Notes: generated by a model from the sequence alone, not told the origin. A stretch of DNA of 64,000 nucleotides from Xanthomonas hydrangeae (GCA_905142475.1 LR990730.1:4807501-4871500); one strand, 5' to 3'; positions 28,887 to 38,398 are shown, numbered from the stretch's first letter. Numbers and translations are program-made.

Positions 28887-30773
28887 TCAGCCCAACGGTT
28901 CGTCGGACAGATAGGTGTAACCGGTCAGCCCGGCTTCCAATGCGTCGTGCAATTCCTGCGCGCGTTCCGGCGACAGCTGCGCGGCGGCGATGCGCTCGGC
29001 ATAGGTCGCGCGCAGCGTGTCCAGCTGATAGCCCACATAGTCCAGCATCACATCGGTGGTATCGCCACGGCGCTGCTGCGCAATGCGATAGCCATCGCCG
29101 TCCACGGCCACTTCCACCGCATCGGTATCGCCGAACAGGTTATGGATATCGCCCAGGATTTCCTGGTAGGCACCGACCAGGAAGAAGCCGATGCGATAGC
29201 TCTCGCCCGGGTTCAACGTGTGCAGCGGCATCGAGCTGTCCAGGCTTTCGTTCTCGACATAGGTCTTGACCATGCCGTCCGAATCGCAGGTCATGTCGGC
29301 GATGATGCCGCGCCGTTGCGGCGCTTCGTTCAAGCGCTCGATCGGCACGATCGGGAACACCTGATCGATCGCCCACACGTCCGGAATCGATTCGAACACG
29401 CTGAAGTTGACGAAGTACTTGTCCACCAGCCGCTCGTTGAGCTCGTCCAGCACCGGACGGTGGCTCTTTTCGTCGAAACTCAGGCGTGCACGCACGCCAT
29501 GGGCGATCGCGTAGAACAGATCGTCGATACGCGCACGATGGGTCAGGTCGATCTGGCCCAATGCATACGCACTCAGGCCTTCGGCATGGAAGTGCTGGGC
29601 TTCCTGGAACAGTTCCACCGCCGGGCGCACGTCGAGCTCATCGTGGATCTCGCGCAGGTGGCGAATCGCCGCCGGTTCGTCGTCGTGCGCGTCGGGCACG
29701 CGGCCTTCCGGCGCCTGCTCCACTTCGGACACGTTGGCGATCAGCACGGCGTGGTGCGCGGTCATCGCGCGGCCGCATTCGGTGACGATGCGCGGCGGGG
29801 TCAGGCCGTGCTCTTCGCAAGCGTTGGCCAGCGGCTGCACGATATTGCTGGCGTAGGAATGCAGGCCGTAGTTGATCGAGCAATAGCTGCGCGAGCGCGT
29901 GCCTTCGTAATCGATGCCCAACCCGCCGCCCACATCCACATGGCTGATCTTGGCGCCCAGCCGCGAGAGCTCAACGAAATAGCGCGTGGCCTCGCGCATG
30001 CCGTTGGCGATGTCGCGCACGTTGGAGATCTGCGAGCCCATATGGAAATGCAGCAGCTTCAGGCTGTCGGCGTACTCGGTGTCGCGCAGCGTCTTCCACA
30101 GGTCCAGCACCTGACGCGGCGACAGCCCGAACTTGGCCTTGTCGCCGCCGCTGTTCTGCCACTTGCCCGCGCCCAGCGAGGCCAGCCGCATGCGCACGCC
30201 CAGACCCGGCTTGACGTCCAGCGCGCGCGCTTCTTCCAGCACCAGCTTCAGCTCGGAGGGCTTTTCGATGACGATGAAGGTCTGCAGGCCGAGCTTGCGC
30301 CCGATCAGTGCCAGGCGGATGTACTCGCGGTCCTTGTAGCCGTTGCAGACGATCAGCCCGCCCGGGCGCGACAGTGCCAGCACCGCCATCAGCTCCGGCT
30401 TGCTGCCCGCTTCCAGGCCGAAGCCCTCGCCCTGGTGGCCGGCCAGCGTGCCGGCCACGCCGCGATGCTGGTTGACCTTGATCGGATACACGGCGGTGTA
30501 GCCGCCGGCGTAGTCCCACTCGGACTGCGCCTGCGCGAACGCGGCCTGCAGCTTGCCCAGGCGCTGGCCCAGGATGTCCGGGAAGCGCACCAGCAGCGGC
30601 AACTTGGCGCCAGCCGCGCGCGCGGCATCCACCACCTCGGGCAGCGACACCGACGGACCGTCGACGGTGGGGGTGACCACCACGTGGCCGGCGGCGTTCA
30701 CATCGAAATACCCGTCGGCCCAATGCGGGATCGAATAGGTCTTGCGGGCTTGGTCGAGGGACCAATCGCTCAT
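28887..30773 (-). CDS. speA: Biosynthetic arginine decarboxylase
   Basis: PLP enzyme making agmatine from arginine, the first step of one route to putrescine. 628 residues, matching the usual biosynthetic SpeA of 630-660. Fold III features: the PLP lysine in AVYPIKVNQH (about residue 99), the Gly-rich GGGLGIDYEG, and the long family insertion before the C-terminal beta domain. CDSDG near the C-terminus supplies the active-site Cys/Asp. Divergent from speE across a 233-base gap containing an inverted repeat at 30809-30840, so polyamine synthesis genes are paired. Confidence 0.95.
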   Translation of the reverse strand: MSDWSLDQARKTYSIPHWADGYFDVNAAGHVVVTPTVDGPSVSLPEVVDAARAAGAKLPLLVRFPDILGQRLGKLQAAFAQAQSEWDYAGGYTAVYPIKVNQHRGVAGTLAGHQGEGFGLEAGSKPELMAVLALSRPGGLIVCNGYKDREYIRLALIGRKLGLQTFIVIEKPSELKLVLEEARALDVKPGLGVRMRLASLGAGKWQNSGGDKAKFGLSPRQVLDLWKTLRDTEYADSLKLLHFHMGSQISNVRDIANGMREATRYFVELSRLGAKISHVDVGGGLGIDYEGTRSRSYCSINYGLHSYASNIVQPLANACEEHGLTPPRIVTECGRAMTAHHAVLIANVSEVEQAPEGRVPDAHDDEPAAIRHLREIHDELDVRPAVELFQEAQHFHAEGLSAYALGQIDLTHRARIDDLFYAIAHGVRARLSFDEKSHRPVLDELNERLVDKYFVNFSVFESIPDVWAIDQVFPIVPIERLNEAPQRRGIIADMTCDSDGMVKTYVENESLDSSMPLHTLNPGESYRIGFFLVGAYQEILGDIHNLFGDTDAVEVAVDGDGYRIAQQRRGDTTDVMLDYVGYQLDTLRATYAERIAAAQLSPERAQELHDALEAGLTGYTYLSDEPLG

Positions 30774-30808
30774 TTCGCTGACTCGGCTGGGGCAAAAAGG
30801 GCGTGAAG

Positions 30809-30840
30809 TGTAACGCCTGGCACGCGCAGGGTCCGTTACA
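30809..30840. promoter_or_regulatory. Inverted repeat in the speA/speE divergent promoter
   Basis: TGTAACG (30809-30815) and CGTTACA (30834-30840) form a perfect 7-bp inverted repeat with an 18-base spacer, 36 bases upstream of the speA start. The spacing (centre to centre about 25 bases) would suit a dimeric regulator. No regulator is identified. Confidence 0.35.
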
Positions 30841-30934
30841 ATCCGCGCCGACTTGATGCCCCGCTCCTGGTTGGAGTGGGGCGGAACGCAGATTCAGCTG
30901 CCGCGCAGTTTGGCTGCAGGAGGCTGCGCCCGAC

Positions 30935-30980
30935 CCTCATCCGGCGCTACGCGCCACCTTCTCCCGCCGGGAGAAGGAAC
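30935..30980. repeat. Dispersed hairpin repeat, copy near speE
   Basis: CCTCATCCGGCGC, a short TAC, GCGCCACC and the hairpin CTTCTCCC-gcc-GGGAGAAGG, lying 27 bases before speE. An inverted copy is at 56184-56225. This is a mobile-looking intergenic repeat of a type common in xanthomonad genomes and may contribute mRNA structure in the speE leader. Confidence 0.65.
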
Positions 30981-31006
30981 AACCCCCTTCATTTTTAGGA
31001 TTTTGC

Positions 31007-31864
31007 ATGAGCGCCAACGACAACTGGTACATCGAACACTTCCAGCCGACCGGCTCGGCGATCGGCTTCCGCATCAGCGGCAAGCTGGACGAGGTGCAGT
31101 CCCCGTTCCAGAAGATCGAGATCTACCAGACTACCGACTGGGGCAAGCTGATGCTGATCGACGGCGCGGTGATGCTGACCAGCCGCGACAATTTCTTCTA
31201 TCACGAGATGATCAGTCACCCGGCGCTGTTCACCCACCCCGCGCCCAAGCGCGTGGTGATCATCGGCGGCGGCGATTGCGGCACGCTGCGCGAGGTGCTC
31301 AAGCACCCGGGCGTGGAAAGCGCCACCCAGTGCGATATCGACGAGCAGGTCACCCGCATGTCGGAGAAGTATTTCCCCGAGCTGTGCGATTCCAACCACG
31401 ATAAGCGTGCCGAGCTGCTGTTCGACGACGGCGTGGCCTACATGGCCAACTGCCCGGCCGGCAGCGTGGACATCGTGATCGTCGATTCCACCGACCCGGT
31501 CGGCCCGGCCGAAGGCCTGTTCAACAAGGCGTTCTACGACAGCTGCTTCAAGGCGCTGAAGGACGACGGCATCCTGGTGCAGCAGTCCGAATCGCCGCTG
31601 GCGTTGCTGGAGCTGATCAAGGAAATGCGCACCGAAATGGGCAAGGCCGGCTTCCAGTCGTTCAAGACCCTGCCGTTCCCGCAGCCGTGCTATCCCACCG
31701 GCTGGTGGAGCGTGACCATGGCCAGCAAGCAGGCCAACGCCGATTTCGCGTTCCGCCTGGACGCCGCGCAGGCCAAGGGCTTCGAGACGCTGTACTACAC
31801 CGCGCACCTGCATACCGGCGTGCTGATCGCACCGCCGTTCGTGGCCAAGGCGCTGGGCGAGTAA
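31007..31864 (+). CDS. speE: Spermidine synthase
   Basis: Transfers aminopropyl from decarboxylated S-adenosylmethionine to putrescine. 285 residues, standard for bacterial SpeE. SAM-like site VVIIGGGDCGTLREVL is near residues 80-95, and the catalytic Asp lies in IVDSTDPVGPAEGLF (about 160-174). The substrate-binding YHEMISHPALF is near 65. In most homologues the loop reads GGGDGG; Cys replaces the second-last Gly, which is tolerated in some relatives. Its leader carries a dispersed hairpin repeat. Confidence 0.95.
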   Translation: MSANDNWYIEHFQPTGSAIGFRISGKLDEVQSPFQKIEIYQTTDWGKLMLIDGAVMLTSRDNFFYHEMISHPALFTHPAPKRVVIIGGGDCGTLREVLKHPGVESATQCDIDEQVTRMSEKYFPELCDSNHDKRAELLFDDGVAYMANCPAGSVDIVIVDSTDPVGPAEGLFNKAFYDSCFKALKDDGILVQQSESPLALLELIKEMRTEMGKAGFQSFKTLPFPQPCYPTGWWSVTMASKQANADFAFRLDAAQAKGFETLYYTAHLHTGVLIAPPFVAKALGE

Positions 31865-31870
31865 GCATGT

Positions 31871-31908
31871 AATCAGGCCGGTGCCGCTTGCTGCGCGCCG
31901 GCCTGATT
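31871..31908 (+). terminator. speE terminator
   Basis: Perfect 11-bp stem AATCAGGCCGG / CCGGCCTGATT with a 16-base loop, starting seven bases after the speE stop codon. Only a short T pair follows, so termination may be partial. Confidence 0.6.
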
Positions 31909-32111
31909 GAAAAGAACCGGCGCATCGTTCGCGTGCGCTGGTCCTGCAGATCGGGGGCGGAGACAGCACCGCTTACAGGCGTGCTGGCGATGCTCGCAGT
32001 GTCGCGTAGCATCGGCAGGGCCATGTGTGCACTACGACTCCGCTGCGCGGTACGCATCTACCTGAGGCTTGTGCGCGTAGTGCCGCCAGCCCCGTTCTTC
32101 GTTTGCCAGCC

Positions 32112-32723
32112 CTACAGCCGTGCCAGCACTTCAGCCTTCTTGGCGTCGAATTCTTCCTGGGTCACCAACCCGGCATCCAGCAACTGCTTGAGCTTGCTCA
32201 GCACCTGCATCGGATCATCCGCGCCGGCCACCGCAGTCGCTGGCACTGAAGGCGCCACGCCCTGCGCTGCAGGCGCATGCACCACCACACCGCCGGCCGA
32301 CGCACGCAACTTGTCGAACTCCAGCTGCTGGCGTTTTTCGTGGGCCGATTCTTCCACCTGCTGGGCATAGGCGTAGACCCGCCGCGCCTGTTTCTTGGGC
32401 AGGCTGTCGATGGACAGGTAGCCGCCCTGCGTGGTGCGGCACATGATCGTCGCTCCCAGCATCTGCTCGCTCATATGCACGTCGAGCACCTCGCGCCAGG
32501 GGACATCGCGAAACGTCATCCCGAACAGCGTGGGGTGTACCACGATGAATCTGCGATTGGTCAGCACCACCGCGGCCGGCGACAGATTCATCACCATTTT
32601 CTTCTGCACCGCGATGTACTCGACCTGCTCGTCCCGCGTCAGCAACTCGTTTACCTTGGGCAGGATCTTGCCCACGGCCACCGGGTCCTGCTCATCGGTC
32701 AGAAATTGCGTAAAGACCTCCAT
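32112..32723 (-). CDS. Bacterial PH-domain protein with C-terminal SHOCT
   Basis: 203 residues. The N-terminal helical part is followed by a bacterial pleckstrin-homology-like domain (about 30-120: VVLTNRRFIVVHPTLFG, then a DVPWREVLDVHMSE strand). The C-terminal SHOCT motif is LSKLKQLLDAGLVTQEEFD and ends KKAEVLARL. An Ala/Val linker separates them. SHOCT domains often mediate oligomerisation and occur on stress or membrane-associated proteins; no reaction is known. The ATG at 32723 has a GAGGAAGG site just upstream. Monocistronic by position. Confidence 0.75.
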   Translation of the reverse strand: MEVFTQFLTDEQDPVAVGKILPKVNELLTRDEQVEYIAVQKKMVMNLSPAAVVLTNRRFIVVHPTLFGMTFRDVPWREVLDVHMSEQMLGATIMCRTTQGGYLSIDSLPKKQARRVYAYAQQVEESAHEKRQQLEFDKLRASAGGVVVHAPAAQGVAPSVPATAVAGADDPMQVLSKLKQLLDAGLVTQEEFDAKKAEVLARL

Positions 32724-32856
32724 ACCTTCCTCGTCGTGATCGCTTCCGCCGCAGCATTGTCTTGTATGACACCACATCCAGCAGGCAGGTTGCGGCATCG
32801 CACGCGCTGCAGGCCTCGGATCATCCAATGATTCCTTGCTCTCCAAACTCCAAACA

Positions 32857-32888
32857 CGACAGGGCGGATGCCGCCATCCGCCCTGTCG
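32857..32888 (-). terminator. Terminator of the outer-membrane barrel gene
   Basis: Perfect 13-bp stem CGACAGGGCGGAT / ATCCGCCCTGTCG with a six-base loop, 26 bases after the stop codon at 32915 on the minus strand, followed in that direction by TGTTTGG. Confidence 0.65.
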
Positions 32889-32914
32889 TTACGCACTTTT
32901 GATCAAGCAACCGG

Positions 32915-33727
32915 TCAGAAGCGGACTTCAGCGCCAACGTTCAACACTTCGGCACGATTGATGGTGATGTCTTCGTCGGAGTAGTAATAGTCGTTGGCAT
33001 AAAGATAGTTGGTATAGAGCACGCTCAAACTTGCGTGCCGGCCAATGTCTACGCCAAAGCCGGCACCCGCGTACGCACCTGACACGCGCTCATTCGATTC
33101 GCCGTTGGAGTTGGCCGACCAATAGCCCAGGCGTACCACAGCGAAAAGTGGACTGTCACCAAAGTTGAAACGCGCAGTGCCGCCCAGACTGCCGAATTCC
33201 ACGCCGGGTACGTAGGCGTCTTCGTGATCGCTGATGCGGGCTAGCTTTCCTACCGCCGCTTCGATGCCGATCAGCGTCACCGGGCCTGCCCGCCAACGAT
33301 AGCCGGCGTTGAAGCCGAGCATGTCCTGATCGATGCCTTCGTATACTTTCCCCTGACCGCCCAGCACACCAAGAAAGACACCGCTCTTGAGACGTTGCTC
33401 TTCCTCGCGTGGCGGCGCCGACACATACGCCAGCGCCGGCGACGGCGCCACGGCCGTGGATGGAGCAGAAGCGATGGTGGTGGCTTCGGCAGGTCCAGCT
33501 GTGGAACTACCATTCGCTGCGGCCGACCGCGGCGCGTCGTCATTCGTTTGTGCAGTGCTCGATGCCGCTGGCGTCGCCAGCTGCGCTGCGCCGCTTTGTG
33601 CAGCGGCCTGTTGCTGCTTTTGCTGTTGACGATAGTTGTCCCAGCCACGCGACAACGACTGCGCGGCCGCGTCGGAAACGCAGCCCAGCGCCGTGCAGGC
33701 CAACAGCCATGTTGCGGTCCTTTTCAT
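32915..33727 (-). CDS. Outer-membrane beta-barrel-like protein
   Basis: 270 residues. A signal peptide (MKRTATWLLACTALGCVSDAAA) is followed by a Gln/Ala-rich, low-complexity stretch (about 25-100) that is probably a periplasmic or extended linker. The C-terminal 150 residues show alternating aromatic/Gly strands (GVFLGVLGG, FNAGYRWRAG, VVRLGYWSANSN, YAGAGFGVDIG, LSVLYTNYLYAND) and end in a terminal Phe (NVGAEVRF), typical of outer-membrane barrels recognised by the Bam complex. The ATG at 33727 is preferred over TTG at 33739 because GGGGA sits at the right spacing. Ligand or role unknown. Confidence 0.75.
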   Translation of the reverse strand: MKRTATWLLACTALGCVSDAAAQSLSRGWDNYRQQQKQQQAAAQSGAAQLATPAASSTAQTNDDAPRSAAANGSSTAGPAEATTIASAPSTAVAPSPALAYVSAPPREEEQRLKSGVFLGVLGGQGKVYEGIDQDMLGFNAGYRWRAGPVTLIGIEAAVGKLARISDHEDAYVPGVEFGSLGGTARFNFGDSPLFAVVRLGYWSANSNGESNERVSGAYAGAGFGVDIGRHASLSVLYTNYLYANDYYYSDEDITINRAEVLNVGAEVRF

Positions 33728-33739
33728 CGCATTCCCCAA

Positions 33740-34291
33740 TGAGTCTTACTCCATCGTCCCCGCATCCATAGCGCACGCAGGCATGACCTGGTGGTGTCAG
33801 GAAGTGGCGCAGTTGCTTGTCCAATTCGGGGGCTTTCCCAACATCACCGGATCGTGCGCGTACTCGGCCTCAGGCATCGTCCGGGTGGACGTGCCGGTAC
33901 TGACGCGTGATGCAGCCCCCTGACCGCAGCCGGCACAGTGAATCGAGTCTCAGCACCTGTCAAGAAGGGGTGTGAACGCTGCCTATCGGCGTACACAGCG
34001 GCCGACCAGCGTTCTGGTGAGCGCTTGTGCCGACGGGCGCAGCACGCGATGCGCTAAATGCACGCTCGCTGCAAGCAGCGCGTCGCACAGACATACCGAC
34101 AACATTGATCGCAGCTGACTCGGTAACTTATTGATTCTTCGAGCCGTTCCACTCCCGGAACATTTCATTTTTTTAACAAATTTAATTTCAATACTCGCAA
34201 GTTCTAAAATTCACCGGACCGATCCCCCACGATCATCGTGAACCTGCCAGACGCGTGATTCCTCCGCGCCGCCAAGGTCCGGAGACTTGCC
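33740..34291. other. Intergenic region before the kinase-like gene
   Basis: No supported gene in 552 bases. The part next to the kinase gene (about 34125-34215) is AT-rich for this genome, with a T-run and ACAAATTTAATTTC, and is the likely promoter. The rest shows no repeat or RNA signal that I can recognise. Confidence 0.4.
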
Positions 34292-34975
34292 ATGCACTAC
34301 CAGCCGCTGGACACCTCCAGCCTGCAAATCGTCACGCCCGTGCTGCTCAAGCAGGGCACCCGGCTGCTCGAGCCCAACGTCTATCGCACCCATCTGGATG
34401 GGCAACTGGCGGTGGTCAAGGACTACAGCCGCTACCGCCGTACGCTGCTGGCGCCGATCGCGCGGCTGATGGTGCGGCATGAGTCCAAGATGCTGGCCCG
34501 CCTGCAGGGCTGGCGGCATGCGCCGGCCCTGCTCGGCACCCTGGGCAGCCTGGCACTGGGCATGGAGTTCATTCCGGGCGACACGCTCAGCGCCAGTGCG
34601 GTGGTCGGCCAGGAGGTGTTCCAGCAGCTGCAGCAGGCGCTACGCCGCCTGCACGCATTCGGCATCACCCATAACGATCTGCACGGCACCAATGTGGTGA
34701 TCAGCGCCGGCGTGCCGGTGCTGATCGATTTCACCTCGGCCTGGCGCTTCCCGCGCTCGTTGCGACGCGGCACGCTGGCGCGTCAACTGCAGCGCAGCGA
34801 CCTGGCCAATTTCCAGAAGATGCGCCAGCGCCTGGCCGGTATCGCGCCGACCGCCGACGAGGCCGCACGCAGCGCCGAGCCGCGCTGGGTACGCACCATC
34901 CGCGGCAGCTGGAAGCGGCTGTATCGGCACCTGAAGCGCGATGCGCAGCCGGTAGCGCCGAACGAAACCCGCTGA
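34292..34975 (+). CDS. Kinase-like protein (RIO/Kdo-kinase-like)
   Basis: 227 residues, a minimal protein-kinase-like fold. The catalytic loop is HNDLHGTNV (about residues 127-135) and the metal-binding position is IDFTSAW (about 147). A Lys in QLAVVKDYSRYRR is a candidate ATP-contact residue. The N-terminal part resembles lipopolysaccharide Kdo/heptose kinases and RIO-like kinases more than eukaryotic-type Ser/Thr kinases. The C-terminus is basic (KRLYRHLKRD), which may help membrane association. It is isolated, with its own AT-rich upstream region. Substrate could be LPS core sugar or protein; not resolved. Confidence 0.75.
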   Translation: MHYQPLDTSSLQIVTPVLLKQGTRLLEPNVYRTHLDGQLAVVKDYSRYRRTLLAPIARLMVRHESKMLARLQGWRHAPALLGTLGSLALGMEFIPGDTLSASAVVGQEVFQQLQQALRRLHAFGITHNDLHGTNVVISAGVPVLIDFTSAWRFPRSLRRGTLARQLQRSDLANFQKMRQRLAGIAPTADEAARSAEPRWVRTIRGSWKRLYRHLKRDAQPVAPNETR

Positions 34976-35181
34976 CCGGCAAGTTGCCGTCACCCACCGG
35001 GCTGCAGCCTGACCATCCCGATGACACGCCAGCGGTGCGCCTATCCACCTGGCGAGCAATCGCCAGGTGGTGCGCAACGGCGCGGGGGGGGAACCACAGT
35101 GGACAGGGGGACGCGTCGATGCCGCGCACCGGCGACGCCTGTCTAGTGGCTAGGCCGTCGTCCGGTCGCTGCCCCGGGTCG

Positions 35182-37155
35182 TCACTGCGCGTTTGCCGCG
35201 TCGGCTGCCGACTGCGCGCGGTAGGCGATCAGGCGCGGCGCGTCGGCGACGAAGCGGTCCAGTACGCCATCGGCGATCTTGACCGGTCCACCGAAGCGCG
35301 TGGCGCCGGGAATCGAGGGGATCGCTGCAGCTTCGGCGGCACTCTGCTTCGCATCGGTAAACGCCACCGACGCCTGTGCATCTCCGCGATTGGCGGCATC
35401 CAGGCCGGCAGCGGTCTGCTGCAGCGCGCGGCCCCAGCCTTCCATCGCATCCAGCCAGGGGCGCGATTGTTCCGCAAAGCCCTTGTCGGCCACGCCTTCG
35501 CGAATGATCAGCGGCGCGGCCGCGAACGCATCGGCGGTGCGCGCCAGCTCGGCGATGGCCTGGCTGCGCGCCGCCGCATCGCCCAGCGCAATCGTCTCGC
35601 GCACATGGTCGAGCACCGCCTTCAGCTGCGGCGCCTGTTCCTGCCACGGCTGGCTGCCGAAGGTCGGCGCCAGATGCTGGGTATCGAAGAAGGTGAGCAG
35701 CGCGGCAGTCACCCGTGCATCGCCGCCGGCCAGATCGCGCGCGGCCGCATGCCAGGTGCGCTGCGCGTCGTAATCCTTGTCGTTCCACGCGAACGCGGTC
35801 AGCCCCATCACCGCAACGCGGCTGGGCACTTCCTGATTCATCGGATTGGAGACGATGCCGGACAATTCAGCGGACAAACCCGCTTCGCGGCGCGCGTACG
35901 GCGCCATCAGCAAACGCCCGGCCGAGGTTTCGAAATCGTTGACCGGGTAGTTGTCCCACAGCAGCGTCTTGCGGCCGAACGCCTTGGTGGCCGCGCGTGC
36001 ATCGGGGATGGAAATGGCCGGCGGCACCACGTCGGTGCCGGTCCACTGCACCACGATCTTCGGGTCCAGGTGCTTGCGCAGCGCTTCCTTGTACGGGCTT
36101 TCCTTGGCGTCGAAATACTCGGTCGGCACCATGATCAATTCCGACGACGCATCGTGGCGGGCGACCAGATCGGCCTGCACCAGATTGAGCAGATGCGACT
36201 GCGCGATGCCGGCCGCTTGCGCGCCGGAATCGCCAAAGGTGGTCTTGTCGCGCTCGCAGTTCCACTTGGTGTATTCGATATCGTCCAGCGCCACATAGAA
36301 GCTGCGCACGCCCAGCGCGCGGAAGGCATCGAACTTGCGCAGCAGCGCCTTGGCGTCGGCTGGATCGGAGAAGCACACCGTCGGCCCCGGGGAGATCGCA
36401 TAGACGAAGTCGACGTGATTGCGCTTGGCGGTGGCTGCCAGCTTGCCCAACGCCTTCAACGTGGCGGCCGGATACGCCTCGCGCCAGCGGTCGCGCGCGT
36501 ACGGGTCGTCCTTCGGGCTGTAGATGAAGGTATTGGCCTTGGTGCGGGCAAGAAATTCCAGATGCTTGGTGCGATCGGCCATCGACCACGGTGCGCCGTA
36601 GAACCCTTCGATGGTGCCGCGGATCGGCATCGCCGGATGATCCTGGATCACCAGCGTCGGGATGACGGGGCGCTCCACCAGCTGACGCAGCGTCTGCGCC
36701 GCATGGAACAGCCCATCGTTGTCGTGACCGGCCAGCGTGATCAGGCTGCCGTTGCCGAGCGCGACGCTGGCGAGCGTATAGCCCTCCTTGTGGGTGTCCT
36801 GCACCGCCTTGCTGCGCGTCAGTGCATCGCGCACCACCGCCGCCTCGCCGGTGCCGAGCACGATATGCGGGCGGTCGAGCGTGGCAGGCAAACGCGATGC
36901 GGTGGAGATCTTGGTCACGCCAGCGGTGCCGAGGCTGCGGCGCACCAGCGCGACCGACGCCGGGTCCGCACCCGGCGCCGCCACCAGCACGACCGACCGA
37001 CCGAGCGTGACGGTGCCGCCCTCCAGCGCGATCGACGTCGGGGTCGGAAAGATCGCCGGCTGTGTGACCGGCTGCGCCAGCGCGGGGGCCGTCAGGCTTA
37101 GCGCCACCAGGACCGGAAGCAGGCGCAAGCCCGGCTTGCCATCACGTCGCGTCAT
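35182..37155 (-). CDS. GH84 family beta-N-acetylglucosaminidase
   Basis: Exported hydrolase removing beta-linked GlcNAc. 657 residues. A signal peptide (hydrophobic 11-28, ending ALAQP) is followed by a GH20b/GH84 N-terminal domain. The TIM-barrel opens with IRGTIEGFYGAPWS (about 155-168). The catalytic Asp pair is in YVALDDIEYT (about 290), which is the GH84 mechanism of substrate-assisted catalysis. The C-terminal 200 residues are helical. A NagQ-like direct repeat lies immediately upstream, placing it in the GlcNAc-utilisation regulon described for Xanthomonas. Likely periplasmic, processing GlcNAc-containing oligosaccharides from host or bacterial sources. Confidence 0.88.
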   Translation of the reverse strand: MTRRDGKPGLRLLPVLVALSLTAPALAQPVTQPAIFPTPTSIALEGGTVTLGRSVVLVAAPGADPASVALVRRSLGTAGVTKISTASRLPATLDRPHIVLGTGEAAVVRDALTRSKAVQDTHKEGYTLASVALGNGSLITLAGHDNDGLFHAAQTLRQLVERPVIPTLVIQDHPAMPIRGTIEGFYGAPWSMADRTKHLEFLARTKANTFIYSPKDDPYARDRWREAYPAATLKALGKLAATAKRNHVDFVYAISPGPTVCFSDPADAKALLRKFDAFRALGVRSFYVALDDIEYTKWNCERDKTTFGDSGAQAAGIAQSHLLNLVQADLVARHDASSELIMVPTEYFDAKESPYKEALRKHLDPKIVVQWTGTDVVPPAISIPDARAATKAFGRKTLLWDNYPVNDFETSAGRLLMAPYARREAGLSAELSGIVSNPMNQEVPSRVAVMGLTAFAWNDKDYDAQRTWHAAARDLAGGDARVTAALLTFFDTQHLAPTFGSQPWQEQAPQLKAVLDHVRETIALGDAAARSQAIAELARTADAFAAAPLIIREGVADKGFAEQSRPWLDAMEGWGRALQQTAAGLDAANRGDAQASVAFTDAKQSAAEAAAIPSIPGATRFGGPVKIADGVLDRFVADAPRLIAYRAQSAADAANAQ

Positions 37156-37164
37156 TCCGAACTC

Positions 37165-37182
37165 CGGTATTGAAATGGTATT
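37165..37182. promoter_or_regulatory. NagQ-like direct repeat at the GH84 promoter
   Basis: CGGTATT-GAAA-TGGTATT, a direct repeat of heptamers spaced by four bases, 10 bases upstream of the GH84 start. It matches, with one mismatch, the TGGTATT-N4-TGGTATT motif I recall for the GntR-type regulator NagQ of Xanthomonas campestris. Binding is inferred. Confidence 0.6.
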
Positions 37183-37321
37183 AGCCCTAGAGTAGGCAAG
37201 TCATCGCGCGACGACAAGCAGGGGTCGTATCAGGACGTCCCAGGTCTCTTCGACAACTCGCAGCTGGGTTACGGTAAGGCGGCCGGTACCATTGCTGGCC
37301 TCTGGTGTCGGGGCCGATCTG

Positions 37322-37339
37322 CGGTATTGAAATGGTATG
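37322..37339. promoter_or_regulatory. Second NagQ-like box without an adjacent gene
   Basis: CGGTATT-GAAA-TGGTATG, 157 bases from the first box, in the 395-base gap between the GH84 gene and the PII gene. There is no open frame with protein character next to it on either strand. It may be an upstream auxiliary site or the remains of a lost promoter. Confidence 0.5.
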
Positions 37340-37577
37340 AGCCGGCCACGTAGCGCGGCGCGCGTTGGTGATACTTGGGCCATGCGGCCAGGTTGCTCCA
37401 CCGAAGGTGGCCCGGCTGCCAATTCATAAACGCGTTGGTTGTCGGCAGCTGGATGCCGCCTACGAGGGCAGTGACCGACGGTACAGACCTGGCCCCCGTG
37501 GCGCTGTTTTTCTGGCATCGGTCAGTTGTCTGCGCAATGCCGGCACAGCATCGACCGAAGTCGCTTCCGGTGACGCC

Positions 37578-38018
<441 letters not shown>

Positions 38019-38104
38019 CTATCCTTACCGCCTGCCGACTGCCTTGCCGATGTCCCGCGTGTTCCGGCCTGCACTAGGCTTCCTACGGACCTGCGGAGAA
38101 CCCC

Positions 38105-38383
38105 ATGATCGATTTCAATCAGCTCGACGACCTCGCCCGCCGCCTCAGCGACCTGGTGCCGCCGGGCCTGCGCCAGTCGCGCGAAGAACTGCAGAGCACC
38201 TTCAAGGGCGCGCTGCAGGCCGGCCTGGGCAAGCTGGACCTGGTCACCCGCGAAGAGTTCGACGTGCAGCGCGCGGTGCTGCTGCGCACGCGCGAAAAAC
38301 TCGACGCACTGGAACAGGCCGTCGCCGCACTGGAAGCACGCGCGCCCGGCACGCCGCCCGCCGCGCCACCTACCACCCCCTGA
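38105..38383 (+). CDS. ubiK: Ubiquinone biosynthesis accessory factor UbiK
   Basis: 92 residues of the YqiC/BMFP family. The first 75 residues are amphipathic and coiled-coil, beginning MIDFNQLDDLARRLSDLVP and containing LVTREEFDVQRAVLLRTREKL. The tail is Ala/Pro-rich. In E. coli UbiK helps the aerobic ubiquinone pathway with UbiJ as a soluble assembly factor and binds lipids. It precedes yifB by 15 bases and is probably cotranscribed. Confidence 0.85.
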   Translation: MIDFNQLDDLARRLSDLVPPGLRQSREELQSTFKGALQAGLGKLDLVTREEFDVQRAVLLRTREKLDALEQAVAALEARAPGTPPAAPPTTP

Positions 38384-38398
38384 CCCAAGGCCTCCACC

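Noticed and set aside
28947..30806. 619-residue open frame on the plus strand
   Set aside because: Antisense to speA; composition only, no domain features.
34984..37101. 705-residue open frame on the plus strand
   Set aside because: Antisense to the GH84 gene, which carries signal peptide and catalytic motifs.
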